A DNA stretch of 64,000 nucleotides from Exiguobacterium aestuarii (GTDB taxonomy: Bacteria > Bacillota > Bacilli > Exiguobacteriales > Exiguobacteriaceae): positions 62,001 to 126,000 of the forward strand of contig NZ_JAIVAC010000001.1 of NCBI RefSeq assembly GCF_020171655.1. The letters are read 5' to 3'. Made by a program: the position numbers and the translations under genes. How positions within the stretch are numbered: the first letter of the stretch is position 1; each line of letters starts with the position of its first letter. The notes beneath the pieces are model-generated. The model ran no database searches. It was not told where the DNA came from and saw nothing but the letters and a program-made list of their open reading frames with translations. Below, in pieces: positions 43,063 to 50,792 of the stretch.

Positions 43063-43097
43063 AAATCCCCGATTCGTCAAGAATCGGGGATTTTTTT
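43063..43097 (+). terminator. Terminator after yqeM, also facing the VOC gene
   Basis: A 13-bp perfect stem (43063-43075 with 43081-43093) with T run; an A-rich left side could let it serve the minus strand too. Confidence 0.92.
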
Positions 43098-43104
43098 GTC
43101 GTTC

Positions 43105-43518
43105 TTATGCTTCGTGGCTAAACTGCCATTGGACACCGAACTGATCTTCGAGCATGCCATACGCCTTGCTCCAAAACGTCTCTTGAAGTGGCATTAAGAC
43201 ACGGCCGTTCACAGAGAGCGCTTCGAACTCGCGGTGGATGGCATCGAGGTCGTCCGTGACGACGGCGAGTGTGACATTGTCGCCGAACGTGACCGGTCCG
43301 TCAGGCATCGCATCGGAAAACATGAGCGATGAGCCGTGAATCGATAGTCGGGTATGCAGCACGAGATTGGCCATTTCACTCGGCACCGGTTGACCGTCTG
43401 GACCAGGTTGGTCACCGAACGTCATGATGTCTGGAGCGGCATGGTTGAATACGTCCGTATAAAAGTTCACGGCGTCACGGCAATTCCCATTAAAGTTGAG
43501 ATACGGATTGATCGGCAT
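43105..43518 (-). CDS. VOC-family (PhnB-like) protein
   Basis: About 137 residues from the ATG at 43518, which has GAGGAGGAA upstream; the longer ORF start lacks one. The sequence begins MPINPYLNFNGNCRDAVNFY and has MANLVLHTRLSIHGSSLMFSDA, DLDAIHREFEALS and MLEDQFGVQWQFS, as in PhnB/3-demethylubiquinone-methyltransferase-like VOC proteins. Their substrates are mostly unknown; some VOC proteins bind or alter antibiotics. The promoter contains a near-perfect LexA-type box, unusual for this family. Confidence 0.85.
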   Translation of the reverse strand: MPINPYLNFNGNCRDAVNFYTDVFNHAAPDIMTFGDQPGPDGQPVPSEMANLVLHTRLSIHGSSLMFSDAMPDGPVTFGDNVTLAVVTDDLDAIHREFEALSVNGRVLMPLQETFWSKAYGMLEDQFGVQWQFSHEA

Positions 43519-43550
43519 AGCAAGTTCCTCCTCGGATTCATAATATTTAT

Positions 43551-43579
43551 TATAGAACGTATGTTCGTAAATGACAAGT
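43551..43579 (-). promoter_or_regulatory. Consensus promoter with LexA-type SOS box before the VOC gene
   Basis: On the minus strand TTGTCA, a 17-base spacer and TATAAT form a near-consensus promoter. Within the spacer CGAACATACGTTC (minus strand of 43555-43567) fits the Bacillus SOS box CGAACRNRYGTTYC in 13 of 14 positions including the next base. Confidence 0.75.
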
Positions 43580-43597
43580 GAGTCCAACTAAATTCGA

Positions 43598-43615
43598 TTG
43601 TGTGGTTGAACACAA
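43598..43615. promoter_or_regulatory. Inverted repeat in the divergent region before the YjdF-like gene
   Basis: TTGTGT-N6-ACACAA, perfect 6-bp arms, 59 bases upstream of the plus-strand membrane protein gene. Possible operator; binder unknown. Confidence 0.35.
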
Positions 43616-43673
43616 CTGAGACTTGGGAATAAAGCTAATAGAGAACAAATTAGATGAAAGAAGGCGAAGTATC

Positions 43674-44270
43674 ATGAAGCTCACGAAAGGGCGTATCCTC
43701 GAATTCGGATTCGTCTTGTTCATGGCGGTCATACTCGTGACATCGATCATTGAAGAATCCTGGTTCGATGCAAGTGTGGCGGGAGCCGGGATCATCTCGG
43801 GTCTCATCCCGTTCTTTATTGAAAAGACGTTTAAAACAGAACTCGATAGCAAGATGAAGGTGGCCTATATCCTGTTTTTGTTTGCCTCACAGTATTTAGG
43901 ATCAATTGTCGGATTGTACGGGAACGGCTGGTGGGACACGTTCCTACACCTCTTGAGCGGTATCTTTCTCGCATTCTTAGGATTCGACTTTTTCAGTCGA
44001 CTCGATGACGACATTCGGACTGAGATTCCAAAACGTTTCTTATTTGTCTATATCGTCGTCTTTTCTATGGCTGGTGCGGCGCTTTGGGAGATGTATGAAT
44101 TTACATCCGACGTCATCTTAAACACAACGATGCAAGGGAACGGGAACGACGATACAATGGTCGACATCATCGCTGGGTCACTTGGTGGAGTGCTCGCCGC
44201 GTTCTTCGTCGTAACGCTTCATCAACGTGAAAAAGCCAAACAAAAGAGACACATGAAAAAAAGTTCGTGA
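43674..44270 (+). CDS. YjdF-like (DUF2238) membrane protein
   Basis: About 198 residues from the ATG at 43674; the Shine-Dalgarno (AAGAAGGCG) is modest. Six membrane helices with the conserved-looking GLYGNGWWDTFLHLLSGIFLAFLGF and WEMYEFTSDVIL, followed by MVDIIAGSLGGVLAAFF and a basic tail. These polar motifs inside helices resemble the DUF2238/YjdF family, of unknown function. A terminator overlaps its stop. Confidence 0.72.
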   Translation: MKLTKGRILEFGFVLFMAVILVTSIIEESWFDASVAGAGIISGLIPFFIEKTFKTELDSKMKVAYILFLFASQYLGSIVGLYGNGWWDTFLHLLSGIFLAFLGFDFFSRLDDDIRTEIPKRFLFVYIVVFSMAGAALWEMYEFTSDVILNTTMQGNGNDDTMVDIIAGSLGGVLAAFFVVTLHQREKAKQKRHMKKSS

Positions 44271-44285
44271 TTCACGAGCTTTTTA
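44261..44285 (+). terminator. Intrinsic terminator of the YjdF-like gene
   Basis: AAAGTTCGTGA pairs with TCACGAGCTTT (one G-T pair), overlapping the stop codon, then TT. Confidence 0.8.
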
Positions 44286-44286
44286 T

Positions 44287-44335
44287 TTGTAATCATTCTA
44301 ATGTTTGATTAATATCAAGATTGTAATGATTATAA
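44287..44335 (+). promoter_or_regulatory. Two PerR-type boxes before katA
   Basis: TTGTAATGATTATAA at 44321-44335 differs from the PerR consensus TTATAATNATTATAA at one position; TTGTAATCATTCTAA at 44287-44301 differs at two. Peroxide induction of katA through PerR is therefore likely. Confidence 0.75.
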
Positions 44336-44353
44336 ATAATGGGAGGCAATCAT

Positions 44354-45823
44354 ATGGATCAACACCGTCAACTAACTACTAACCAAGGCGCACCAATTGG
44401 GGATAACGACAACTCCATCACTGCGGGTCGTCGGGGCCCGACGCTTCTCGAAGACTACCAACTAATTGAGAAATTAGCGCATTTCGACCGTGAACGTGTA
44501 CCAGAACGCGTCGTTCACGCAAGAGGGGCGGGGGCACATGGTGTCTTCACTGTAAAAAATAGTATGAAACGATATACGAAAGCCGCATTCTTGCAAGAAG
44601 AGGGGCAAGAGACACCTGTGTTTGCGCGTTTCTCGACTGTCATCCACGGTTTAGGTTCACCGGAGACACTTCGTGACCCGCGTGGATTCGCCGTCAAGTT
44701 TTATACGGAAGAAGGGAACTATGATTTCGTCGGAAACAACTTGCCGGTCTTCTTCATCCGTGACGCGATTAAATTCCCGGACGTGATTCACTCGCTCAAA
44801 CCGGATCCACAAACAAACCTTCAAGACCCAGACCGCTTCTTCGACTTCATGTCGCTCACACCGGAATCAACAAACATGCTTCTTCATTTATTCAGTGACG
44901 AAGGCATTCCGGCATCGTATCGTCATATGCGCGGATCGTCCGTCCACTCTTTCAAATGGGTGAACGAATTTGGCAACACAGTGTACATAAAGATGCGCTG
45001 GGTACCGAAGCAAGGCGTTCAAAACTTATCGATGGAAGAAGCCGCGAAGATTCAAGCGGAAGACTTCAACCACGCAACACGTGACTTGTTTAATGCGATT
45101 GAGCAAGGCGATTATCCAGAATGGGATCTATACGTACAAATTTTAGACCCGGCAGACATGGATAACTTCGACTTCGATCCGCTCGATGCGACGAAAGATT
45201 GGTTCGAGGATGTCATCCCATACCAATTGGTCGGAACGATGACCCTCAACAAGAACGTCGACAATTTCTTCGCTGAGACAGAGTCTGTTGGCTTCAACCC
45301 GGGCGTTCTTGTACCAGGAATTCAGCCGTCGGAAGACAAGATGCTCCAAGGACGTCTCTTCTCGTATTCGGATACGCAGCGTCACCGCATCGGGCCGAAC
45401 TACCTTCAACTTCCGATCAACTGTCCGTTCGCTCAAGTCGCGAACAACCAGCGTGACGGGGCGATGCCATTCAAGCAACAGACGAGTCCAGTCAACTACG
45501 AGCCGAACCGCTATGAAGACGCGCCAAAGCCGAATGCGGATTACATCGAAACGCCGCAACCGATCACAGGCGTGACAGGTCGTCAGAAGATTGAGAAGAC
45601 GAACGACTTCGGTCAGGCCGGAGAAGTGTATCGCCGTTATTCTCAAGAAGAGAAGGATGCGCTTATCCGCAACCTCGTCGCTCACATCAAAGAAGTTCGT
45701 CATGAGAAGACGGTTCTCCTCTTGATCTGCAACTTCTATCGTGCGGATCGTGAACTTGGGGAACGTCTCTCAAACGAGTTGAACGTTGATCTCGCACCAT
45801 TCTTGAACCAAATGTCGAACTAA
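44354..45823 (+). CDS. katA: Heme catalase
   Basis: A 489-residue monofunctional catalase that breaks down hydrogen peroxide. The ATG at 44354 follows GGGAGG; the ATG at 44339 is part of that site. The distal His lies in RVVHARGAGAHGVF at about 52-65, the Asn and Phe in the NLPVFFIRDAIKFPD block, and the heme-ligand Tyr in LFSYSDTQRHRIGPNYLQLPIN at about 334-355. Upstream PerR boxes and a downstream terminator mark it as a single regulated gene. Confidence 0.96.
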   Translation: MDQHRQLTTNQGAPIGDNDNSITAGRRGPTLLEDYQLIEKLAHFDRERVPERVVHARGAGAHGVFTVKNSMKRYTKAAFLQEEGQETPVFARFSTVIHGLGSPETLRDPRGFAVKFYTEEGNYDFVGNNLPVFFIRDAIKFPDVIHSLKPDPQTNLQDPDRFFDFMSLTPESTNMLLHLFSDEGIPASYRHMRGSSVHSFKWVNEFGNTVYIKMRWVPKQGVQNLSMEEAAKIQAEDFNHATRDLFNAIEQGDYPEWDLYVQILDPADMDNFDFDPLDATKDWFEDVIPYQLVGTMTLNKNVDNFFAETESVGFNPGVLVPGIQPSEDKMLQGRLFSYSDTQRHRIGPNYLQLPINCPFAQVANNQRDGAMPFKQQTSPVNYEPNRYEDAPKPNADYIETPQPITGVTGRQKIEKTNDFGQAGEVYRRYSQEEKDALIRNLVAHIKEVRHEKTVLLLICNFYRADRELGERLSNELNVDLAPFLNQMSN

Positions 45824-45831
45824 ACGAGTAG

Positions 45832-45858
45832 CCGCGGTCACATACCGCGGTTTTTTTG
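45832..45858 (+). terminator. Intrinsic terminator of katA
   Basis: CCGCGGT pairs with ACCGCGG, loop of five, followed by seven T residues. Confidence 0.92.
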
Positions 45859-45863
45859 TATAC

Positions 45864-45895
45864 AAAAAAGACGCCCCTCTCATGGAGGAACGTCT
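45864..45895 (-). terminator. Intrinsic terminator of the lipoprotein nuclease gene
   Basis: On the minus strand GACG and GAGG arms pair with CCTC and CGTC with a small internal loop, followed by six T residues. Confidence 0.8.
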
Positions 45896-45907
45896 CGTCA
45901 ATCGTGG

Positions 45908-46801
45908 TTATTCACCGACCATCCCATCACCGTCTCGGTCGTCCATATACTGGTACAACCAATGATCACGCGTGATCGGCATCTCAAATCCGGCATTTTT
46001 CGCTTCTTTGATTGTCACTTGTCCGTTTCCGTCAACGTCGATATCGGATAAGTCTCGCTCCTCGACAGGCTCCGTCGTCACGTCAGGTGGAGAATCGTCC
46101 GTCAAATCGAGTGATTCGTTCACCTCTTCTGGGTCCGCGTTATCATACGTATCCGTGACCGTATTGCCTCGTACGGTATACGTATACTGGTAGCGGGAAG
46201 GAATCTGTGTCGTCGTGTTCGGATAGGTGATGATGGCCTCAAAGTCTTTCGCGCCGCCAGCTTTCCGGATGACATCTTCCATGAACGCCTGGTCCCCGTA
46301 GCGGTTGAGTGCACTGTTTTGTGGTGTGATGTTATAGGCGTTCGAGACACCACCGAGCGAATCAGCGATGATATGACCTTCATCGAGATTCGGGTCTTCG
46401 ACACCTGGAACTTTCGCCTCGTCTGAATAATAGCGACCAGAAGAATTGACGTCTTCGGTCTCATCGTCTTGAAGCGTGATTTCGTCGGCGATGACACGAA
46501 TCAATTGACCATGCTCGTTCGTGAATGCCCAGTACTCACGGTCGCCGAAGCCGATATCGACGACGACATTCGCTTCACGTGTTCCGGACTGATCACCGCC
46601 ATCGACCTCGATTTGTGTATAGCCTTCGAATAAATCTTCTTCCTGTTCAGGTGAAGGCGCATCGGTGGTTTGTTCTTCTTGTGTCTGTTTCTCTTCGGTC
46701 GTTTCATCAGTCGACGTCGGGGCGCTCACATCGGCATCCGTACAACCTGAGAGGAGCAGTACCCCAAGCAAGAATGGAATGTAAAATGGTATTCTTTTCA
46801 T
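45908..46801 (-). CDS. Lipoprotein with non-specific endonuclease domain and C-terminal calcium motifs
   Basis: A 297-residue protein. The leader ends in lipobox LLSGC, followed by a long Thr/Glu/Gln-rich linker to about residue 60. Residues 60-215 resemble the DNA/RNA non-specific endonuclease family: DEGHIIADSLGGVSNAYNITPQNSALNR has the DxGH catalytic His and the metal-site Asn. The C-end holds an EF-hand-like DIDVDGNGQVTIKEA and DDRDGDGMVGE, which looks like the excalibur calcium motif with its Cys changed to Gly. It may be a tethered surface nuclease for nutrient DNA or DNA uptake, as NucA/EndA; which is unknown. Confidence 0.82.
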   Translation of the reverse strand: MKRIPFYIPFLLGVLLLSGCTDADVSAPTSTDETTEEKQTQEEQTTDAPSPEQEEDLFEGYTQIEVDGGDQSGTREANVVVDIGFGDREYWAFTNEHGQLIRVIADEITLQDDETEDVNSSGRYYSDEAKVPGVEDPNLDEGHIIADSLGGVSNAYNITPQNSALNRYGDQAFMEDVIRKAGGAKDFEAIITYPNTTTQIPSRYQYTYTVRGNTVTDTYDNADPEEVNESLDLTDDSPPDVTTEPVEERDLSDIDVDGNGQVTIKEAKNAGFEMPITRDHWLYQYMDDRDGDGMVGE

Positions 46802-46835
46802 GTATCTCGCTCCTTATTCAAAGTTACGCTATCGT

Positions 46836-46856
46836 ATTTACTATGTAAATTATAAT
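46836..46856 (+). promoter_or_regulatory. Inverted repeat next to a -10 box before the nitroreductase gene
   Basis: ATTTAC-TAT-GTAAAT is a perfect inverted repeat (46836-46850) directly before TATAAT (46851-46856). It could be an operator for the plus-strand nitroreductase or the divergent lipoprotein gene. No matching -35 box was identified. Confidence 0.4.
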
Positions 46857-46972
46857 GATAGCATACGAAAGCAAGAAGTGAGCGTCCCCCTTTCAAAATG
46901 TGCCCGACGGATTCCTCTCATTTGTGGATTCAGAAAGCTTGTGCCAAGATTGAAAAAAAGGGGGAAGAACGT

Positions 46973-47722
46973 ATGAACGAAGTGATTGAGACATTATTGA
47001 ACCACCGTTCCGTCCGTGACTTTACAGACGAGACATTAACAGATGAACAAATTCAGACCATCGTTGAGAGCGCACAACGCGCATCGACATCTAGCTTTAT
47101 CCAGGCCTATTCCATCATCGGGGTGACCGATGAAGCGAAGAAGAAACGACTTGCCGAGATTGCGGGCAACCAGTCTTATGTCGTCGAGAACGGTCACTTT
47201 TTCGTCTTTTGTGCGGATTTACATCGCCATGAAATGATTGGTGAGCTACAGGAAGCTGAAGTGTCTGCGACGCTTGAGACTGATGAGAAGTTGCTTGTCG
47301 CTGTAATCGACGCTGCACTCGCCTCACAAAATGCGGCAGTGGCGGCAGAATCGATGGGGCTCGGCATCTGTTATATCGGTGGCATTCGGAACGACCTCTT
47401 TGCGGTTAAAGAAGTGCTCGAATTGCCGGAACGGGTCATCCCGCTCTTCGGCATGGCCGTCGGTGTACCGGCTTCAGTCGAGGATCAAAAACCACGCTTA
47501 CCGTTCCATCATGTTTACCATGAGAATACGTATGAAGCGAATCCAGAACGGATGAAGCAGTCCCTTTCCGATTACGATGCGTTAATTCACGATTACTATA
47601 TGGTCCGTGGCTCGAACCCGCGTAAGGATACGTGGACTGGACAAATGGGACGCATGTTGTCAAAATCGACGCGTCTTGACGTCAAAGACTTCTTGAAAGC
47701 ACAAGGGTATTTGAAGCAATAA
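46973..47722 (+). CDS. NfsA-type NADPH-dependent nitro/flavin reductase
   Basis: About 249 residues from the ATG at 46973 with GGGGGAAG upstream; an upstream extension of 25 codons has no site. LLNHRSVRDFTDETLTDEQI at the start, RASTSSFIQAYSIIGV (FMN-binding) and MGLGICYIGGIRNDL with PLFGMAVGVPA identify the oxygen-insensitive nitroreductase family A. It would reduce nitro compounds, quinones or flavins. Single gene. Confidence 0.9.
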   Translation: MNEVIETLLNHRSVRDFTDETLTDEQIQTIVESAQRASTSSFIQAYSIIGVTDEAKKKRLAEIAGNQSYVVENGHFFVFCADLHRHEMIGELQEAEVSATLETDEKLLVAVIDAALASQNAAVAAESMGLGICYIGGIRNDLFAVKEVLELPERVIPLFGMAVGVPASVEDQKPRLPFHHVYHENTYEANPERMKQSLSDYDALIHDYYMVRGSNPRKDTWTGQMGRMLSKSTRLDVKDFLKAQGYLKQ

Positions 47723-47726
47723 GATA

Positions 47727-47756
47727 AACCGCCGACAAATCACTGTCGGCGGTTTT
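47727..47756. terminator. Bidirectional terminator between nitroreductase and thioredoxin-fusion genes
   Basis: An 11-bp perfect stem AACCGCCGACA/TGTCGGCGGTT with T/A flanks between converging genes. Confidence 0.85.
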
Positions 47757-47763
47757 GTCATGT

Positions 47764-48885
47764 TCAATTCACTTGAGCGTCGAGCCAATTCTTGTCGATG
47801 GCACCAAATTGTTTCGCGATGATCACACCGGATGCATCGAGCACATATGTCGTCGGCATTGCCTGAATCCGGTACGCATCCCCGACTTGACCGTCACGGT
47901 CATAGACAACGGTAAACGCGTCTTCGTACGGTTCGACGAACGAGACGGCATTGTCCGGGTCACGTTCGCTCGTCGTCGTGTTAACGGCGACAATCGTCAC
48001 GTCGTCTCGTTCTTTCGCGAACGCCGCCATGTCCGGCATTTCTGCGCGACACGGAGGACACCAGGACGCCCAAAAATTAACGACGACTTGTTGACCGCGT
48101 AACGATGCTAAGTCGAACGTACTCCCGTCAGTTCGTTGTAACTCAAACGATGGGGGAATTTGCCCGATGTTTAGACCGGTCGATGCCGTCTCTGTCGTGA
48201 TCGTTTGTGTCGCGCGTTCCGGTAGGGCAGCATTCACAACCGCGAGCAAGACGAGAGCACCGATACTCAATTGTACGACTCTTCTTGAAGGACGAGCGAC
48301 ATAGAGCGAAAACCCGAACAGGATGAGGGAAATGCCCATCATCCACCATTTTACTTGTCCAACCGCATACGACTGAAACAGCCAGATACTAGATGCGCCA
48401 AGGACGGTCCAAAGGATGTGTCCTCGAGTCGGCGCATGCATCCAGCGCCACGTCATCCCGAATAGTATGAGGATAAGGATAGCGCTCCATAGATGAATCG
48501 GCTGATCGGGTAGAGAGAATATCGTCCCGTATACCGGAACCGCGAGCGTCATCCCGAGCCAGATGAGGAGCCCGCTCAGCATCCAATATCCTAAGAGGTC
48601 TCGATCGAGTCGATAGACGAGCCAAAGGACAACAGCGGTCGCGATCCATTGAGACCATATACCTCCCGTAGCGTAGAGGGCAAGAGAAATATCACGAGTC
48701 GTCAACAGACCGATGAGGATGGCGCTCCCTTTCCAGGCGAGAAATCCATAGAACCATGTACCGATGACGGCTTCACGTTGCTTGCTCGTTAGACCGAGGA
48801 AACGAAAGATCCCGTAAAGGATACCAAGGCTTACTAAAAAAATGAGTAAATCGACATGAATGTTAAGTGGACCGATAGCGACCAC
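47764..48885 (-). CDS. Multi-helix membrane protein fused to a TlpA-type thioredoxin
   Basis: A 373-residue protein starting at GTG (AGGAGG seven bases upstream). Residues 1-215 hold about eight membrane helices; the start IGPLNIHVDLLIFLVSLGILYGIFRFLG resembles the first helix of prolipoprotein diacylglyceryl transferase (Lgt), but Lgt's later catalytic signature is not seen. Residues 230-373 form a TlpA/ResA-like thioredoxin with PPSFELQRTDGSTFDLASLRG and the redox site WASWCPPCRAEMP at about 270. The thioredoxin should face outside. It may receive or pass electrons through its own membrane domain, like DsbD systems (inference). The order of fusion is unusual. Confidence 0.82.
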   Translation of the reverse strand: MVAIGPLNIHVDLLIFLVSLGILYGIFRFLGLTSKQREAVIGTWFYGFLAWKGSAILIGLLTTRDISLALYATGGIWSQWIATAVVLWLVYRLDRDLLGYWMLSGLLIWLGMTLAVPVYGTIFSLPDQPIHLWSAILILILFGMTWRWMHAPTRGHILWTVLGASSIWLFQSYAVGQVKWWMMGISLILFGFSLYVARPSRRVVQLSIGALVLLAVVNAALPERATQTITTETASTGLNIGQIPPSFELQRTDGSTFDLASLRGQQVVVNFWASWCPPCRAEMPDMAAFAKERDDVTIVAVNTTTSERDPDNAVSFVEPYEDAFTVVYDRDGQVGDAYRIQAMPTTYVLDASGVIIAKQFGAIDKNWLDAQVN

Positions 48886-48899
48886 GTCTTTCCCTCCTA

Positions 48900-48930
48900 A
48901 ACAAAAGGCGCCCCTCTCGAAGCGGGCGCC
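48900..48930 (-). terminator. Intrinsic terminator of the persulfide dioxygenase-like gene
   Basis: On the minus strand GGCGCCC pairs with GGGCGCC with a 10-base loop, then TTTTG. Confidence 0.85.
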
Positions 48931-48951
48931 ATATTCATAGTCAGTATAGCA

Positions 48952-50352
48952 TTACTTGATTTGTTGAGCGTTTAAGACAGTCTTCATCGCGCCGTAGCCA
49001 CCGAGAATGTTATGGATATCTTTGTAGCCGAGTGATTGAAGGACACTTGCTGCCATGCGTGAGCGGACGCCTGACGCACAGTGAACTGCAATCGTTTGAT
49101 CGGTCGGAAGACCTTCATGATCACGTGTGAGTTTACCGAGCAAGATGCGCTCTGCCTTTTCGTAATGGCTCGCGTTCCATTCTGTCGCGTTGCGAACGTC
49201 GAGGACGAAGACGTCACCTTTTTCAGCAGCTTCAATCGCTTCTTCTGCCGTCACGTCGGTATACGTTTCCGTCAAGAGTGAAGCGTCGAGCTCTTCGACC
49301 GGAACGATGAAGCGAAGACGATCGAGGCCGATTGATTGAAGGTCGGTCTGTACTTGATCGACTTCTTCCGCATTTGCGATGAGTGTGATGTCTTTGTCGA
49401 AGTTGACGAGCCAGCCTGCCCACGAGACGAACTTGTTGTTGTATGGGATGTTGATTGTCCCAGGTACGTGTCCGTTCGCAAAGTCTTCCCCTTTACGCGT
49501 GTCGACGACTTGCGTCTCTTCGACGAGTGTATCAAGGCGATCTGACCCAACGACTTCAGGACGAGCGACATTCGTCGTCACTTGAATGCCTTCTTTGTTC
49601 ACTTTCTTCATCATGGCGAAGTAGTTCGGTGGTTCTGGTTGATCCGTCGTCAACTCTTTGATGAAGGCATCTTTATCCGTCATTTGAAGCGCCCAGTTCG
49701 TCGCTTTCTCATAACCGACCGTCGACGTTGGAATCGCGCCGAGCGCTTTCCCGCAAGCACTGCCTGCACCGTGTCCTGGCCAAACTTGAACGAAGTCAGG
49801 AAGCGCCATGAATTTCTTGAGTGAATCAAACATTTGTTCCGCGCCAATTGCCGTCGTTCCTTTCACACCGGCTGCTTCTTCGAGGAGGTCGGGGCGACCG
49901 ATATCTCCGACGAAGACGAAGTCGCCTGTGAAGATGCCCATCGGTTGTGTCTGGTTCCGGTCATACAGAAGGAATGAAATGTGTTCCGGTGTGTGACCCG
50001 GTGTGTGCATGACTTCAAGTGTCACGTTTCCAATTTTGAACGTGTCGCCTTCTTTGACGAGTTGTGCGTCGATGTCTTTGGCGAACGCATACTTCCAAGA
50101 AGCATCGCCTTCATCTGATAAATAAGCTTTCGAACCTGTGCGCTTCGCGAGTTCGAGTGAGCCCGATACAAAGTCCGCATGAATGTGTGTCTCAGCTGTT
50201 GCGACAATGTTCATGCCTTCTTTTTTCGCTTCTTGAAGGTATGGCTCGATGTTACGGGCCGGGTCGATGACGATGGCTTCTCCTGTCATTTGGCATCCGA
50301 CCATATATGAAGCTTGCGCTAATTTCTCATCATAAAAATAACGTAATAGCAT
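48952..50352 (-). CDS. Metallo-beta-lactamase/rhodanese fusion, persulfide dioxygenase-like (CstB type)
   Basis: A 466-residue protein. Residues 1-240 are a metallo-beta-lactamase domain with ETHIHADFVSG, HTPGHTPEHISF, FTGDFVFVGDIGRPDL and WPGHGAGSACG, the metal ligands of the ETHE1/persulfide-dioxygenase group. Two rhodanese-like domains follow: the first (about 275-360) lacks an active Cys, the second has CASGVRSRMAA with the catalytic Cys at about 430. This is the layout of S. aureus CstB, which oxidises persulfides. It follows the small rhodanese gene by 28 bases. Confidence 0.9.
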   Translation of the reverse strand: MLLRYFYDEKLAQASYMVGCQMTGEAIVIDPARNIEPYLQEAKKEGMNIVATAETHIHADFVSGSLELAKRTGSKAYLSDEGDASWKYAFAKDIDAQLVKEGDTFKIGNVTLEVMHTPGHTPEHISFLLYDRNQTQPMGIFTGDFVFVGDIGRPDLLEEAAGVKGTTAIGAEQMFDSLKKFMALPDFVQVWPGHGAGSACGKALGAIPTSTVGYEKATNWALQMTDKDAFIKELTTDQPEPPNYFAMMKKVNKEGIQVTTNVARPEVVGSDRLDTLVEETQVVDTRKGEDFANGHVPGTINIPYNNKFVSWAGWLVNFDKDITLIANAEEVDQVQTDLQSIGLDRLRFIVPVEELDASLLTETYTDVTAEEAIEAAEKGDVFVLDVRNATEWNASHYEKAERILLGKLTRDHEGLPTDQTIAVHCASGVRSRMAASVLQSLGYKDIHNILGGYGAMKTVLNAQQIK

Positions 50353-50380
50353 ATCAATTTCCCCCTATGAATGTAATCGT

Positions 50381-50677
50381 TTATTCGACTTCGCCTTGCC
50401 AGCTCATCATCCCACCGTCGACGTTCGTGACATCGAACCCGAGTGAGTCGAGATAAGCGGATGCGTTCATGCTGCGTCCACCGGCTGCGCAAATGACATG
50501 AATCGGTTTAGAGCGATCGAGCTCATCGACTTTTGCCCCGAATTCAGAAAGTGGTACGTTTTTCGCTTGTTTAATGTGACCTCCAGCATATTCATCTACC
50601 TCTCGTACATCGATGAGGTTGAGTGAGTCGTCAGCTTGAAGTAACGCTTCTAATTCAGTAGTCGTAATCGTCTTCAT
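50381..50677 (-). CDS. Single-domain rhodanese
   Basis: A 98-residue cytosolic rhodanese with IDVREVDEYAGGHIKQAKNVPLSEF and the active loop ICAAGGRSMNAS (Cys at about 63). It would move sulfane sulfur as persulfide. It is the first gene of the minus-strand unit, under the shared operator at 50741-50758, and leads into the CstB-like gene. Shine-Dalgarno AAAGGAG. Confidence 0.92.
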   Translation of the reverse strand: MKTITTTELEALLQADDSLNLIDVREVDEYAGGHIKQAKNVPLSEFGAKVDELDRSKPIHVICAAGGRSMNASAYLDSLGFDVTNVDGGMMSWQGEVE

Positions 50678-50730
50678 GAGTCTTTGATCTCCTTTTCGTG
50701 TTTAAGGTTTTTGGCAACGAGAATGTTTCG

Positions 50731-50760
50731 TTGGCTTTAATATACCCCCTAAGGTATAAT
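50731..50760. promoter_or_regulatory. Overlapping divergent promoters with a CstR/CsoR-like operator
   Basis: Plus strand: TTGGCT (50731-50736), 18 bases, TATAAT (50755-50760). Minus strand: TTGCGC, 18 bases, TATATT reads out in the other direction over the same segment. Between them is TATACC-N6-GGTATA (50741-50758), whose C- and G-runs resemble operators of the CsoR/CstR repressor family that senses copper or persulfide. One bound repressor would shut both promoters. Confidence 0.7.
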
Positions 50761-50792
50761 GAGCGCAAGTGAAAAGAATTGGAGGGGAAAAC

